DNA of 18,188 bases, from contig LCLH01000005.1 of assembly GCA_001001925.1 (NCBI GenBank), positions 1-18,188 on the forward strand. The letters run 5' to 3'. Under the pieces are notes generated by a model that saw only the letters and a list, made by a program, of their open reading frames with translations, did not search any database and was not told the origin of the DNA. Shown piece by piece: positions 6,759 through 14,800 of this stretch. The DNA is from Candidatus Magasanikbacteria bacterium GW2011_GWC2_45_8. Its GTDB lineage: Bacteria > Patescibacteriota > Patescibacteriia > Magasanikbacterales > UBA10146. The position numbers and the translations under genes are program-made. Numbering within the stretch: the stretch's first letter is position 1; each line of letters begins with the position of its first letter.

Positions 6759-8684
6759 CTATTTTTGCACTCGTCCTTTCCCCTCTGCCATGGGATCGTC
6801 AGGAAGCTCGGAAGTGATATCTGGTGATAAAGCATGAAGAGGAACTTCTGTCCATGCGTCTATGCCATCTGCTGAAAGATTTTTGATGAGAAGAGTAGCT
6901 GTTCCGATGTCTCCTTCAGAAGGAGTGAGTGAGATTTCAAAACCACCTTCCGCGCACGCGCAGGTTTCGGCGGTTGGCTCAAGCAATTCATTCGTCCATC
7001 GCACCTCGCGCGTTGCGGGGTCGTAAGTGATACTTTTTCCTTTGGTAACAGTACTTTTTCCTGTCCATTGGATTGAGGACGGCAAGGTGGCGCGCACCAC
7101 GAGATTTTTTATCGGGTTTAGACTTGAGTTAATTGCCCATGCAATCCAGTATTTTGTTGTTTTGCCCGCTTGTGGCGGCAAAGGTCCGCGCCCAAGCTGA
7201 TCGCCTTCATTGGTGAAATATCGTCCCATTGTTTGGAGCGTCAGCGTGGTAGTGATGGGAACGCGCAATTCCGGTCCGTTTAACGATAATTTGACCGGAG
7301 GCGTATGCGGCGCTATCAGTGAAATTTTTGGTGTAAAAGCAAGTACCGCGTTTTTGTTTGTTTGCGTGTTTTGTTGATTAAAGACAGGTTTGAGTGAAAA
7401 AGTTATTGGCCATTCTCCATGAAATCCATTTTTTATTTCTTTTAATTTCGTTTGCGTGGCAGGAGTAAAACAATACTGATTGTCCTCTAGCTTGCCGTCG
7501 CCTTTGATGCTGTGTAGTTCAATGTTTTGATTTTCCATAGGTACACACACGGAAACCGTTTGGAATGTTTCCGACCCCATATGGTCTAAAGAAACAAGGA
7601 GACGCAACGGTTTTCCTGGCGTGCCATTGCTCTCAACGTTTTTGAGCGATACATTGATACCTGTTGGCGTGACGGAGAGGCTTGGCAAAAGGTCTTCTTG
7701 TGTTACGCGCCGTCCATTTAATTCCGCGCTCGTTTGTATTCCAATAGATAGACGGTTTGCGCGCGAATCCGCGGTGAGCGATCCGTTGAGTTCTATGGAT
7801 CCATGCGCTCCGGGCGCGAGCGTTGGCAAGGCAATGCTTCCGTTTTGCCACGAACTTGGTTTGTTGTTGAGCACGAAAGAAGAAGGAACTTCAAAACGAA
7901 TTATGGAATGTTCAAGCATGGCGCCGCTTGCGTTGGTATAGGAGACGCTAAACGGAAACGATTCTCCGGCGAGTATTGATTTTGGAAAATCCACTGTTGT
8001 CAGAAGAGCGGGATTTGTGGCGCGCAATTCCAAAACATCTGTTTCCGAGAATGGTTCTTTTGAGTCCGTAATGCCTTCCGTGCGGGCGATAATTTTTACG
8101 GTTTCTCCCACCGGAGAAAACAATATCCCGCGCACATCCAGTGATAAGTTTTCTTTTCCTGATAGGGGGTCAAGTTTCCATACACGCGTTGCGGGTGCGT
8201 GCGCTTCTGAAGATGATGAATTTTCACCCGTTGACGCGACAATTTTGAAAGACGAGGGGAAGGTGAGCGTGGTAGTGATATTGCGCAACGTTTTTTTTGT
8301 AGTGTTGCTTATGCGCAATTCCCACGCGTGTTCTGTTCCGATGATGATTTTTTGATCTGTTGAAGCAATGGAAATATCAAGAGGGCGGAAGGTTGGTTTT
8401 AATAAAAGATAATATGAGGCAAACGCGCCAAGCAGTATGATTACTGTAATGAGCGCGAGGTCAAAGAAAAAAATTTTCTTGTGATGGCGGGGGAATCGTT
8501 TGTGATAACGATGATGATAGTGATGTTTGAGAGGTTTTAAAATTGATTGCGCCGGGGCGGTGATGATGTTAAGTGTGTTGATAAAAACACCTTTTTGCGC
8601 GGCTTGAGTGGTTGTTTCTTTAGAAATGATTTCGCCTTCAAGGGATTTTTCTTCCGGCAGTTGATTGTTTTGTTCATGGCTCAT
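6759..8684 (-). CDS. Single-pass membrane protein with exported beta-sandwich (Ig/DUF11-like) ectodomain
   Basis: The protein has 641 residues. Residues 1-70 are a polar, probably cytoplasmic tail, with an unusual His/Arg/Lys-rich stretch at 53-70 holding seven His (HHYHHRYH and RHHKK). A single hydrophobic segment at about 72-95 (FFFDLALITVIILLGAFASY) is preceded by many positive charges, so the remaining 545 residues should face outward. That part consists of repeated beta-rich units with phrases such as WELRISNTTKKTLRNITTTL, FSVSYTNASGAMLEHSIIRF and YWIAWAINSSLNPIKNLVVR. These recall DUF11/CARDB-type Ig-like domains. A CAC motif and two further Cys are present near the C-terminal half. It starts 21 bases after the small DNA-binding gene and is probably cotranscribed with it. 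An adhesion or cell-wall structural role is inference. Confidence 0.85.
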   Translation of the reverse strand: MSHEQNNQLPEEKSLEGEIISKETTTQAAQKGVFINTLNIITAPAQSILKPLKHHYHHRYHKRFPRHHKKIFFFDLALITVIILLGAFASYYLLLKPTFRPLDISIASTDQKIIIGTEHAWELRISNTTKKTLRNITTTLTFPSSFKIVASTGENSSSSEAHAPATRVWKLDPLSGKENLSLDVRGILFSPVGETVKIIARTEGITDSKEPFSETDVLELRATNPALLTTVDFPKSILAGESFPFSVSYTNASGAMLEHSIIRFEVPSSFVLNNKPSSWQNGSIALPTLAPGAHGSIELNGSLTADSRANRLSIGIQTSAELNGRRVTQEDLLPSLSVTPTGINVSLKNVESNGTPGKPLRLLVSLDHMGSETFQTVSVCVPMENQNIELHSIKGDGKLEDNQYCFTPATQTKLKEIKNGFHGEWPITFSLKPVFNQQNTQTNKNAVLAFTPKISLIAPHTPPVKLSLNGPELRVPITTTLTLQTMGRYFTNEGDQLGRGPLPPQAGKTTKYWIAWAINSSLNPIKNLVVRATLPSSIQWTGKSTVTKGKSITYDPATREVRWTNELLEPTAETCACAEGGFEISLTPSEGDIGTATLLIKNLSADGIDAWTEVPLHALSPDITSELPDDPMAEGKGRVQK

Positions 8685-8691
8685 ATGCTAA

Positions 8692-8700
8692 TAGTGTAGC
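8692..8700 (-). promoter_or_regulatory. Possible extended -10 in front of the membrane-protein gene
   Basis: TGCTACACT on the - strand fits an extended -10 (TGnTAnnnT), with no convincing -35. Transcription from it would start within a few bases of the ATG at 8684 and give a nearly leaderless message. Weak evidence. Confidence 0.3.
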
Positions 8701-8705
8701 ACGCG

Positions 8706-9002
8706 TTAGGACAAAAAAGAAGGAGGTGTTTTCTTTTTCACACTCTTAGGATTTGGGCTATAAAGTTTGTTGCCAATTTTCCAACGGTCAACAAATTGTC
8801 CGATGCCTTTTTGAGCCATTTTATTTCTGCGTTTGTTGTTATTTTGCGACCATTTGAGAACGCTCTCAAAATTTAATTGATAACGCCCCAAAACTACCAC
8901 ATAGGTGATCTCTTGATTTTTGATGGCACGTCTAATGGTCTGTGAATTGATTCCAAAAAGCCGCGCCGCCTCTGAAATTGAAAGTCTTATAAGTTCTGAC
9001 AT
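8706..9002 (-). CDS. Small MerR/excisionase-like DNA-binding protein
   Basis: Starting at ATG 9002 the product has 98 residues. A start at 9068 was rejected because it lies in the -35 box of the likely promoter and its extra codons run through an operator. Residues 6-50 form a helix-turn-helix/winged-helix of the MerR/excisionase type: LSISEAARLFGINSQTIRRA, then ITYVVVLGRYQLNFESVLKW, the expected beta-wing and C-terminal helix. Residues 52-98 are strongly basic (NNKRRNKMAQKG, then a KSVKKK tail) with no recognisable ligand domain. The promoter region carries two 22-base palindromes, one over the probable transcription start, so the protein is a good candidate autorepressor. It may also control the divergent sigma gene or the downstream membrane-protein gene, which begins 21 bases after its stop. 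Confidence 0.8.
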   Translation of the reverse strand: MSELIRLSISEAARLFGINSQTIRRAIKNQEITYVVVLGRYQLNFESVLKWSQNNNKRRNKMAQKGIGQFVDRWKIGNKLYSPNPKSVKKKTPPSFLS

Positions 9003-9015
9003 ATTTTTGATTTCC

Positions 9016-9039
9016 AAAGTATAGACTGTTGTATACTTT
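9016..9039. promoter_or_regulatory. Palindromic operator 1
   Basis: AAGTATAGA-CTGT-TGTATACTT (9017-9038), extended by an A/T pair at each end, is a 9-4-9 inverted repeat with one mismatch. It lies just downstream of the -10 box of the small regulator gene and covers its likely transcription start, as for a repressor site. Confidence 0.7.
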
Positions 9040-9068
9040 ACTTTAGCAGATGAGCTTATTTTTGTCAA
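9040..9068 (-). promoter_or_regulatory. Promoter of the small regulator gene
   Basis: On the - strand, TTGACA (9068-9063), 17 bases, TAAAGT (9045-9040). The -35 is perfect and the -10 matches 4 of 6 positions. The start point would be near 9033, inside operator 1, with a leader of about 30 bases to the ATG at 9002. Confidence 0.65.
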
Positions 9069-9084
9069 GACTTAAAATTTTCCA

Positions 9085-9106
9085 AAGTATAGAGTAGTCT
9101 ATACTT
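9085..9106. promoter_or_regulatory. Palindromic operator 2
   Basis: AAGTATAGA-GTAG-TCTATACTT is a perfect 9-4-9 inverted repeat sharing its half-site and preceding TTTCC with operator 1, 68 bases away. It lies 17 bases upstream of the -35 box of the regulator gene and about 80 bases upstream of the sigma-factor promoter, so it could serve either direction. Confidence 0.7.
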
Positions 9107-9185
9107 ATCTCAAGCATAAATTGACAATATCGTTGAAACAGAAATCTTGAGAGAGTTAAAAATAGATATTTTTAATTTAAATTAC

Positions 9186-9213
9186 TTGCTTTTTATTGCC
9201 ATTTTGGTATACT
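9186..9213 (+). promoter_or_regulatory. Extended -10 promoter of the sigma-factor operon
   Basis: TTGCTT (9186-9191), 16 bases, then TATACT (9208-9213) preceded by TGG, giving the extended -10 TGGTATACT. Transcription would start near 9220, leaving about 30 bases to the ATG at 9249. Confidence 0.7.
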
Positions 9214-9248
9214 CCTGTAACATTTTACCTATTATTCCGTCTACATCA

Positions 9249-9806
9249 ATGTCAGTAGACTTAAAAGAAAAATGGTTGCTGTATCAGCTTAAGCGTACAC
9301 GAGACCCAGAGCTATTTGGAAAGCTCTACGATATGTACGCGCCTCGGTTGTATCGGTTCGTGTACTTTAAAGTTTCATCTGCCCATGACGCGGAAGACCT
9401 CACGGCGGAAATTTTTTTGAAAGCGTGGGAGTACGTGAATGGTCAAAAGAAAATAGAAAGCTTTAGTGGTTTTTTGTACTCCATCGCGCGCCGCGTGATA
9501 ATAGATTTTTATCGCCATCGCGCGGCTGGCAGAGAGGACTCCATTGAAGAAGACATGTTGGAGCGCGCAAGCGACAAGGGTGAAACGGCGAAGATGATGA
9601 GCGAGTCTCAAGACGCGCGCGTCATGCTTGAACATTTACAACAATTAAAAGAAGAATACAGGGAAGTATTGACCTTGCGCTATGTAGATGAATTGGAAAT
9701 TAGAGAAGTGGCGGCAATACTTGGAAAAAGCCAGTTGAATGTGCGAGTGATAACGCACAGAGCGCTCGCCGCGTTGAAACGGATAGTGGAAAACAATGGG
9801 AGCTAA
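9249..9806 (+). CDS. ECF-like sigma-70 family RNA polymerase sigma factor
   Basis: The ATG at 9249 gives 185 residues, usual for ECF sigma factors. An upstream start at 9147 would put the promoter inside the gene and add a hydrophobic 34-residue leader, so it was rejected. Region 2 spans about 23-92: FGKLYDMYAPRLYRFVYFKV, then DAEDLTAEIFLKAW (core-binding and -10 recognition), then FSGFLYSIARRVIIDFYRHR. An acidic linker (about 98-120) leads to region 4 at about 127-180: YREVLTLRYVDELEIREVAA, then LGKSQLNVRVITHRALAALK, the -35-binding helix-turn-helix. It should direct RNA polymerase to a small regulon. The next two genes follow at 37 and 39 bases, one of them a DUF5667 membrane protein, an arrangement resembling sigma/anti-sigma operons. 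The divergent regulator and its operators lie directly upstream. Confidence 0.92.
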   Translation: MSVDLKEKWLLYQLKRTRDPELFGKLYDMYAPRLYRFVYFKVSSAHDAEDLTAEIFLKAWEYVNGQKKIESFSGFLYSIARRVIIDFYRHRAAGREDSIEEDMLERASDKGETAKMMSESQDARVMLEHLQQLKEEYREVLTLRYVDELEIREVAAILGKSQLNVRVITHRALAALKRIVENNGS

Positions 9807-9843
9807 AATTAAATTTACTAAAGTTTTTTGAAACTAAAACATT

Positions 9844-10263
9844 ATGAACGGCGACGATCGTATTTATAAAAAATTATTGGAACACGACAAACGATTTGAT
9901 AAGAATGACAAACGTTGGGAAGAAAATAATAAGCGTTGGGAACAGAATGACAAACGTTGGGAAGAAAATAATAAGCGTTGGGAACAGAATGACAAATGTA
10001 CCAATCGGATGATTAAAAAATTGTTAGAACATGATGAAAAATTTGAAAAGATGGCAACTTCAGAGGAGGTGCAAACGATCAAAAATGAAGTCATGAATTC
10101 ACTTGATAAAATGACTACTATATTGAAACGGATGGATGAAGAACGAGTATTTACCGCGAAACGGATAGAAAGAGTTGAGAATGAAACCGAACGTCTTGCA
10201 AAAGAGAACACACAGCACGCAAAAGATATTAGACAGATAAAATTACAATTAAAAATCGCATAA
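9844..10263 (+). CDS. Coiled-coil protein with tandem heptad repeats
   Basis: The protein has 139 residues, highly charged, with no signal peptide or membrane segment. Residues about 15-50 are built of 7-residue units NDKRWEE/NNKRWEQ, encoded by a perfect 42-base tandem duplication. The rest (about 58-139), with KKLLEHDEKFEKM and RIERVENETERLAKENTQHA, also predicts as a continuous coiled coil. LLEHDKRF near the start and LLEHDEKF after the repeats frame the Trp-rich block. I do not assign a function. Similar short coiled-coil proteins occur as adaptors. Its place between the sigma factor and the DUF5667 protein suggests it could bridge or modulate the two, but this is inference. Confidence 0.85.
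   Translation: MNGDDRIYKKLLEHDKRFDKNDKRWEENNKRWEQNDKRWEENNKRWEQNDKCTNRMIKKLLEHDEKFEKMATSEEVQTIKNEVMNSLDKMTTILKRMDEERVFTAKRIERVENETERLAKENTQHAKDIRQIKLQLKIA
9904..9996 (+). repeat. 42-base perfect tandem repeat inside the coiled-coil gene
   Basis: Two identical 42-base units (9904-9945 and 9946-9987) are followed by the first 9 bases of a third. Each unit is two diverged 21-base half-units encoding NDKRWEE and NNKRWEQ. The copy number is a multiple of the heptad, so gains or losses keep the frame. Confidence 0.95.
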
Positions 10264-10302
10264 ATAAACTTTAGCGCGGGAAAGGCAATTTCCTAGAAAA
10301 AA

Positions 10303-11655
10303 ATGAGCAAGAATGATTTGATACAACATATTAAAGGAATACAAAAAGTGCGCGGGGCTGGGAGCCCCCGACCCGAATGGCTAAAAGCCAATCGGGATAT
10401 TTTGTTGATGCAGGTCAAAAATAGCATTCGCACAGAGGTAAAAGAAACGCGCGTGTGGAATACAGAGAATTTGTGGCAGTTTCTTGATGTGATTTTGCCT
10501 GCTCGTACAGTGTATTATGTGGTGCGTCCCGCTGTGGCGGTTATGCTCATTGTGGGAATGATGTTTGGCGGATGGGTGACTACCGTGAGCGCTTCATATA
10601 ATAGTTTGCCGGGGGAGTATTTATACGCGGTCAAGATGGCAACAGAAGCCGTGCAGGTGGCGGTTGCTCCAAAGCCGGTGGAAACCAAGCTCCACGCGGA
10701 ATTTGCGGTGCGCCGCGCGCAAGAAGTAGCGCAGATTGTATCAAAAACAGAATCAAGTCCGGAGAAAGTAAAAAAAGTTGAAGCTACGGTCAAGAGTTTA
10801 CAAAAAGAGTTAGACAGTGCCAAGGGCGGTTTGAAAGATCTAAAAGAAAACGGCTCCAAGTCAGATGCCGCGCAGGCGGCAAAGGTGGTGGGAGAAAAAG
10901 CCGTGGAGGTGCAAAGAGTAATTGAACAAACAAAAAATCAAGTGTCGCCGGCAAATACGCCTGTTGTGGTGGTAACGCAGGCAACCGCGGCCGCGGCCAA
11001 AGATGCGTTGAACGCGGTCAATAAAGAATCAACAAGTTCCACAACAGGTGCCGGAATTGTTGGCGCGAGCGCGAACACAAACACCGCCTCCAGTGCGCCG
11101 GTTAAAGAACTGTCAGCGCTCAAAGAATCACTCAAGAGCGCGGGCGTGGCGGCCGAGGACGCAAGCGCCAAAGCAATTCAGGTGTTGGTAGATACGCATA
11201 AAGAAGATAAGCAATCAGTGAGCAGTGCGGATGTCAAAAATGCGGTAGATAAAAAAATACAAAGTGTTGAAGAAAAAATGCAATCAGTCAATTCTCAATT
11301 GCAAAGTATAGTTGCCACGAGCACGCCTGCCGGGAGTTCTACCGCGGTGAATCGGTCAGAAACAAAAATTTTGGAAAAGGCGGTTGAAAAAGTAGTGGAG
11401 CCTGTAAGACAGACAACGGAAAACGCAAAATCAACATTACAAGAAGCAAAAGATATGGCGCAAAGCCAGAATTTTGACGGCGCGTTGAGCAAATTGCAAG
11501 AAGTAAAAGATATCGTAAAGGCCGCGGAAGTGAGCGTGGAAAAGATTCAAACAGTTGGGTCAACATCCACCTTTGCCGGAGTGGGTGTGGTGGAGGTGAA
11601 AGTGGAAGTGGAAGTGGAAGGCAGAGATGCGGTGGGGAAGGATGTTTCAAAATAG
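10303..11655 (+). CDS. DUF5667-type membrane protein, candidate anti-sigma or sensor
   Basis: The protein has 450 residues. A cytoplasmic N-terminal region (1-75) contains PRPEWLKANRDILLMQ, typical of this family in Patescibacteria. A single membrane segment lies at about 76-96 (RPAVAVMLIVGMMFGGWVTT). It is followed directly by the DUF5667 signature VSASYNSLPGEYLYAVKMAT and VETKLHAEFAVRRAQEVAQI, which should lie outside the membrane. The remainder is Ala/Lys/Glu/Val-rich and largely coiled coil, with a Thr/Ser/Ala-rich linker at about 225-265 and a valine/glutamate tail (EVKVEVEVEG). The cytoplasmic domain plus membrane anchor beside a sigma gene suggests a sigma-holding or envelope-sensing role. 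No ZAS-type zinc motif is visible, so it is not a classical anti-sigma factor. Two strong hairpins lie in codons 18-32. Confidence 0.85.
   Translation: MSKNDLIQHIKGIQKVRGAGSPRPEWLKANRDILLMQVKNSIRTEVKETRVWNTENLWQFLDVILPARTVYYVVRPAVAVMLIVGMMFGGWVTTVSASYNSLPGEYLYAVKMATEAVQVAVAPKPVETKLHAEFAVRRAQEVAQIVSKTESSPEKVKKVEATVKSLQKELDSAKGGLKDLKENGSKSDAAQAAKVVGEKAVEVQRVIEQTKNQVSPANTPVVVVTQATAAAAKDALNAVNKESTSSTTGAGIVGASANTNTASSAPVKELSALKESLKSAGVAAEDASAKAIQVLVDTHKEDKQSVSSADVKNAVDKKIQSVEEKMQSVNSQLQSIVATSTPAGSSTAVNRSETKILEKAVEKVVEPVRQTTENAKSTLQEAKDMAQSQNFDGALSKLQEVKDIVKAAEVSVEKIQTVGSTSTFAGVGVVEVKVEVEVEGRDAVGKDVSK
10354..10396 (+). promoter_or_regulatory. Twin hairpins inside the start of the DUF5667 gene
   Basis: GGGGCT-GGG-AGCCCC (10354-10368) is a perfect 6-bp hairpin with a 3-base loop. 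CCCGA-A-TGGCT-AAA-AGCCA-A-TCGGG (10372-10396) is a 10-bp hairpin with one A-A mismatch, followed five bases later by TTTTG. They may slow translation or cause partial termination within the operon. Confidence 0.5.
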
Positions 11656-11883
11656 TTTATTTTAAAAAATAACGAGTAAGATTCAAGGTGAAAATACGGC
11701 ATGAAATTAGCTTTCAAGCCGTATCTCTACCTTGCATTTACGTGAGGTAGAAATTTATTAATATGAGTATGACACGAAAGGTCGAATTGTATACGGGTTC
11801 ATCTCGCTGGTCTTAAACGGGCCGGTGACATGCGTATATGATGCGGGCATACATAACCGTTTACTAAGATACTTACATAAATT
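11656..11883 (+). other. Structured 228-base gap before the S-layer gene, likely 5' leader
   Basis: No gene fits here. CAAGGT-GAAA-ATACGGC (11684-11700) pairs with GCCGTAT-CTCT-ACCTTG (11718-11734). The 3' side overlaps an alternative pair TCTACC/GGTAGA (11726-11731 with 11746-11751), so the two are mutually exclusive. Further on, TAAACGG (11814-11820) pairs with CCGTTTA (11857-11863). No poly-T tail or clear promoter is seen, and I match it to no known riboswitch or tRNA. Confidence 0.45.
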
Positions 11884-14800
11884 ATGTCAAATACTTTACG
11901 ATTAAGCAAAAAGGTTCTTACCTATGCAGTCGTTGCCGCCACCATTCTTTGGTCGGTTGGTTTTGCCGCAATCGCAGCTCCTTTGGCTGCTTCAGCGGCT
12001 GACACCACCGTTACCTTGACTGCGGGTGACAGCATTCAGAACGCGAGCTCAAAAGCAGTGTTCTACTACAGTGCAGACGGTAAACGTTACACATACCCAA
12101 CCGGTTCGGTGTATCTTTCATGGTACTCAAACTGGAACGGTGTTAAGAAAATTTCTGACGCTCAAATGGGTGGCATCGCGATTGGCGGCACTGTTGCCTA
12201 CCGTCCGGGTACCCGTTTAGTCAAAATTGCTACAGCTCCGGCTACCTACGCGGTAGAACCGGGCGGAACCATTCGCCAGATTCCTGACGAAGCAACCGCA
12301 GTGGCACTTTTTGGTAGCAAATGGAACAAAACGATTGATGACGTTGACCCTTCAATTTTCCCTTACGTATACAAGATTGGCACCGCACTCGCCACCGGAG
12401 AATATCCAAATGGCGCAGTGGTTAAGGATGTTGCCGGAGACGTTTGGTTGATTGGCGCAGGCAAGACAAAAGTAAAAGTTACTTCTGCCGGCCAGACAGC
12501 CAACTGGGTACAATCCAAGTTTGTGGTGTCAACCACAGTTGATCTTTCCGGCTACCCAGCTGGTACAGAAGTGACTGCGAAGGTTGACTCATGGACAACG
12601 ATTGCAGGTTCAGGAGCTCCTGTTGGTACGGGTACAACCCCTCCAGTTGTCACAAGTCCTATCGGTACCGGTTTGACGGTTGCTCTTAACGGCACCCAAC
12701 CAGCGGCCGCAACGATTGTGACTGACTCTGCAGACGGCGCGCAATCATTGATTCCTGCATTGGATGTTAACTTTACCGCATCTGCTGACGGCGATGTAAA
12801 AGTTAAAACAGTTGCAGTTACTCGTGGAGGCGTTTCTGCTGACACTGATGTTGTTGCAATGTTCTTGTACGATGGCGAAACACAAGTTGGTAGCTCACCA
12901 TCCATTGCCACCAAGAAATTCACCTTCACCAACAGTGGCGGATTGTTTACTGTTGCCAAAGGCACTACAAAGAAGATTACGGTAAAATTTGATCTTCTTA
13001 ACGCCGGATCAGCCGGTAAAGTGATTAACTTGAGCCTTGCGGCATCTGCTGATGTTGTTTCAGATGGAGCTGTTGTGAATGGTTCATTCCCTCTTGCAAG
13101 CAACAACTTTACTACTGCAGCAGTAACAGACCTTGGTAAATTTACTTTGACCAATATTTCTCCTACAGCCGCGGCCAATGTGAACGCAGGCTCAACAGGT
13201 TATGAAGTATGGCGCTTACAGGCCGTAACTCAAGACCAGGATGTTGAATTACGCAAAGTTAAATTCACTGTAGTCGGTTCTGTTAATGTTGGCGATCTCA
13301 AGAACTTCGGTTTGTGGGATGGAGCCAAACAAATTGGCGCCACCGTAGCAGAAATGGCAGCAGATAAGACTATCACCATTGATGTAACTGTTGCTCCTTA
13401 TGTCTTTGCAAAGGGCGTTACCAGAACATTAAGCCTTAAAGCAGACGTAATTGGCGGTTCAACTCGAACTTTCCGCACATCTATCCAAGGTGCGGGTGAC
13501 CTTGTGGTATATGACAAAGGCTACGGCGTATTCTTGAAGCACGCAGGTTCTGATACATTTACTGTATTACAACCAAACGACGGCGCCGCTTCTCCAACCG
13601 CAGTTAGTTACACAGTTTCTACCGGTACCTTGAGTGTTACTGTTGCGACAGATTCTCCAACTGGTAATGTTGCATCTTCCACCACCGCGGTTACTTTGGG
13701 TAAATTCAATTTTGTTGCGGCAGGTGAAGATGTTAAGGTTACAAGTTTAGTGGTAAACTGTTCCGATTCTACCAACACCAAGACAATAAAGAATCTCAAA
13801 GTGTTATGGGATGGGTCACAAGTGGGAAGTACTGTTGCCACTTCCGCGGCATGTGACGGAGCGGCAGACAACACCTTTACTCTTGGTAGCACTATGATTG
13901 CTCGCGTGGGCAAGACAAGTGTGTTGACGGTACAGGGTGATATCACAGGCACGACCACTTCAGGTGAAACTTTGAGTGTCAATGTGGAAACAGGTTCTAG
14001 CAATGCAACCACATTGACTTCTTTGACCACTTTGAACACAGGTTCCGGAACCGGCCGCACTTTGACTATCGCGGCAGGAACAGTGAGTGTTTCTTTGAAC
14101 TCATCGTTTGGTAACAAATCATCCACCAACCCAACTGGCACAATCAATGCGGCTGGTGTGAAGCTTGGTTCATTTGTGATCACCGGCGGAGCTGGTGAAG
14201 ATGCAGATGTGAGCCAGATTGCTTTGGTTGATGTGAGTACTGCTCTGAATTTGAACACTTACACGCAAAATGTGAAACTGATGCACAACGGTGTTCAAAT
14301 TGCGCCAACATTGGCAAGTCCTGCAAGCGCTGCTTCAGCGGTTCAGACGCATACCTTTAATGTGTCTCCATCCATTACAGTGCCAGCAGGCGGTCAATAT
14401 GTGGTTGATGTGGTGGCTGATTTGAAAGCTACACAAACTTCAGCCGCGGCTATTATAACGACTGGTGCCATTACCGCTAGCGGACACACCACAGGTACTT
14501 CCGCGAATTATTCAACCGCGGTTACTTTGCAACAGTCGTATATCGCATCTGCTGGAGGTTTGGCAATCACCATCTCATCTGACACCCCACTCCCAACCAA
14601 CTTGCTTATGGGTGCCACAGATCAGACACTTGCCAAATTCCAGTTCACCGCTTCCTCAACAGAACCAATTAATATTACACAATTAGTTTTGAGTTCTGCA
14701 TTTACAAGTGCCGCTACCGGTACTTTGAAGAACGTGAGACTGTATGACGATGCAGGCACGCTAATTGGTACCGTTGCTGGTTTTGACGCTACACAGGCCT

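Noticed and set aside
9003..9068. Longer N-terminus for the HTH protein
   Set aside because: It overlaps the -35 and -10 boxes and operator 1; the HTH domain starts right after the ATG at 9002.
9121..9126. Perfect TTGACA as -35 for the sigma operon
   Set aside because: No acceptable -10 lies 16-18 bases downstream; the extended -10 promoter at 9186-9213 is better placed.
9147..9248. Longer N-terminus for the sigma factor
   Set aside because: It contains the extended -10 promoter and codes for a hydrophobic leader not found in sigma factors; ATG 9249 fits region 1/2 length.
9904..9996. CRISPR array or minisatellite outside genes
   Set aside because: Units are contiguous without spacers and encode in-frame heptads of a coiled coil.
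11770..11830. tRNA-like segment (GGGTTCATCTC)
   Set aside because: The flanking bases do not form T-arm or acceptor stems and no anticodon arm is present.
12552..14258. Long antisense frames under the S-layer gene
   Set aside because: Valine/proline-rich mirror translations of a repetitive, codon-biased gene; no promoter or ribosome site.
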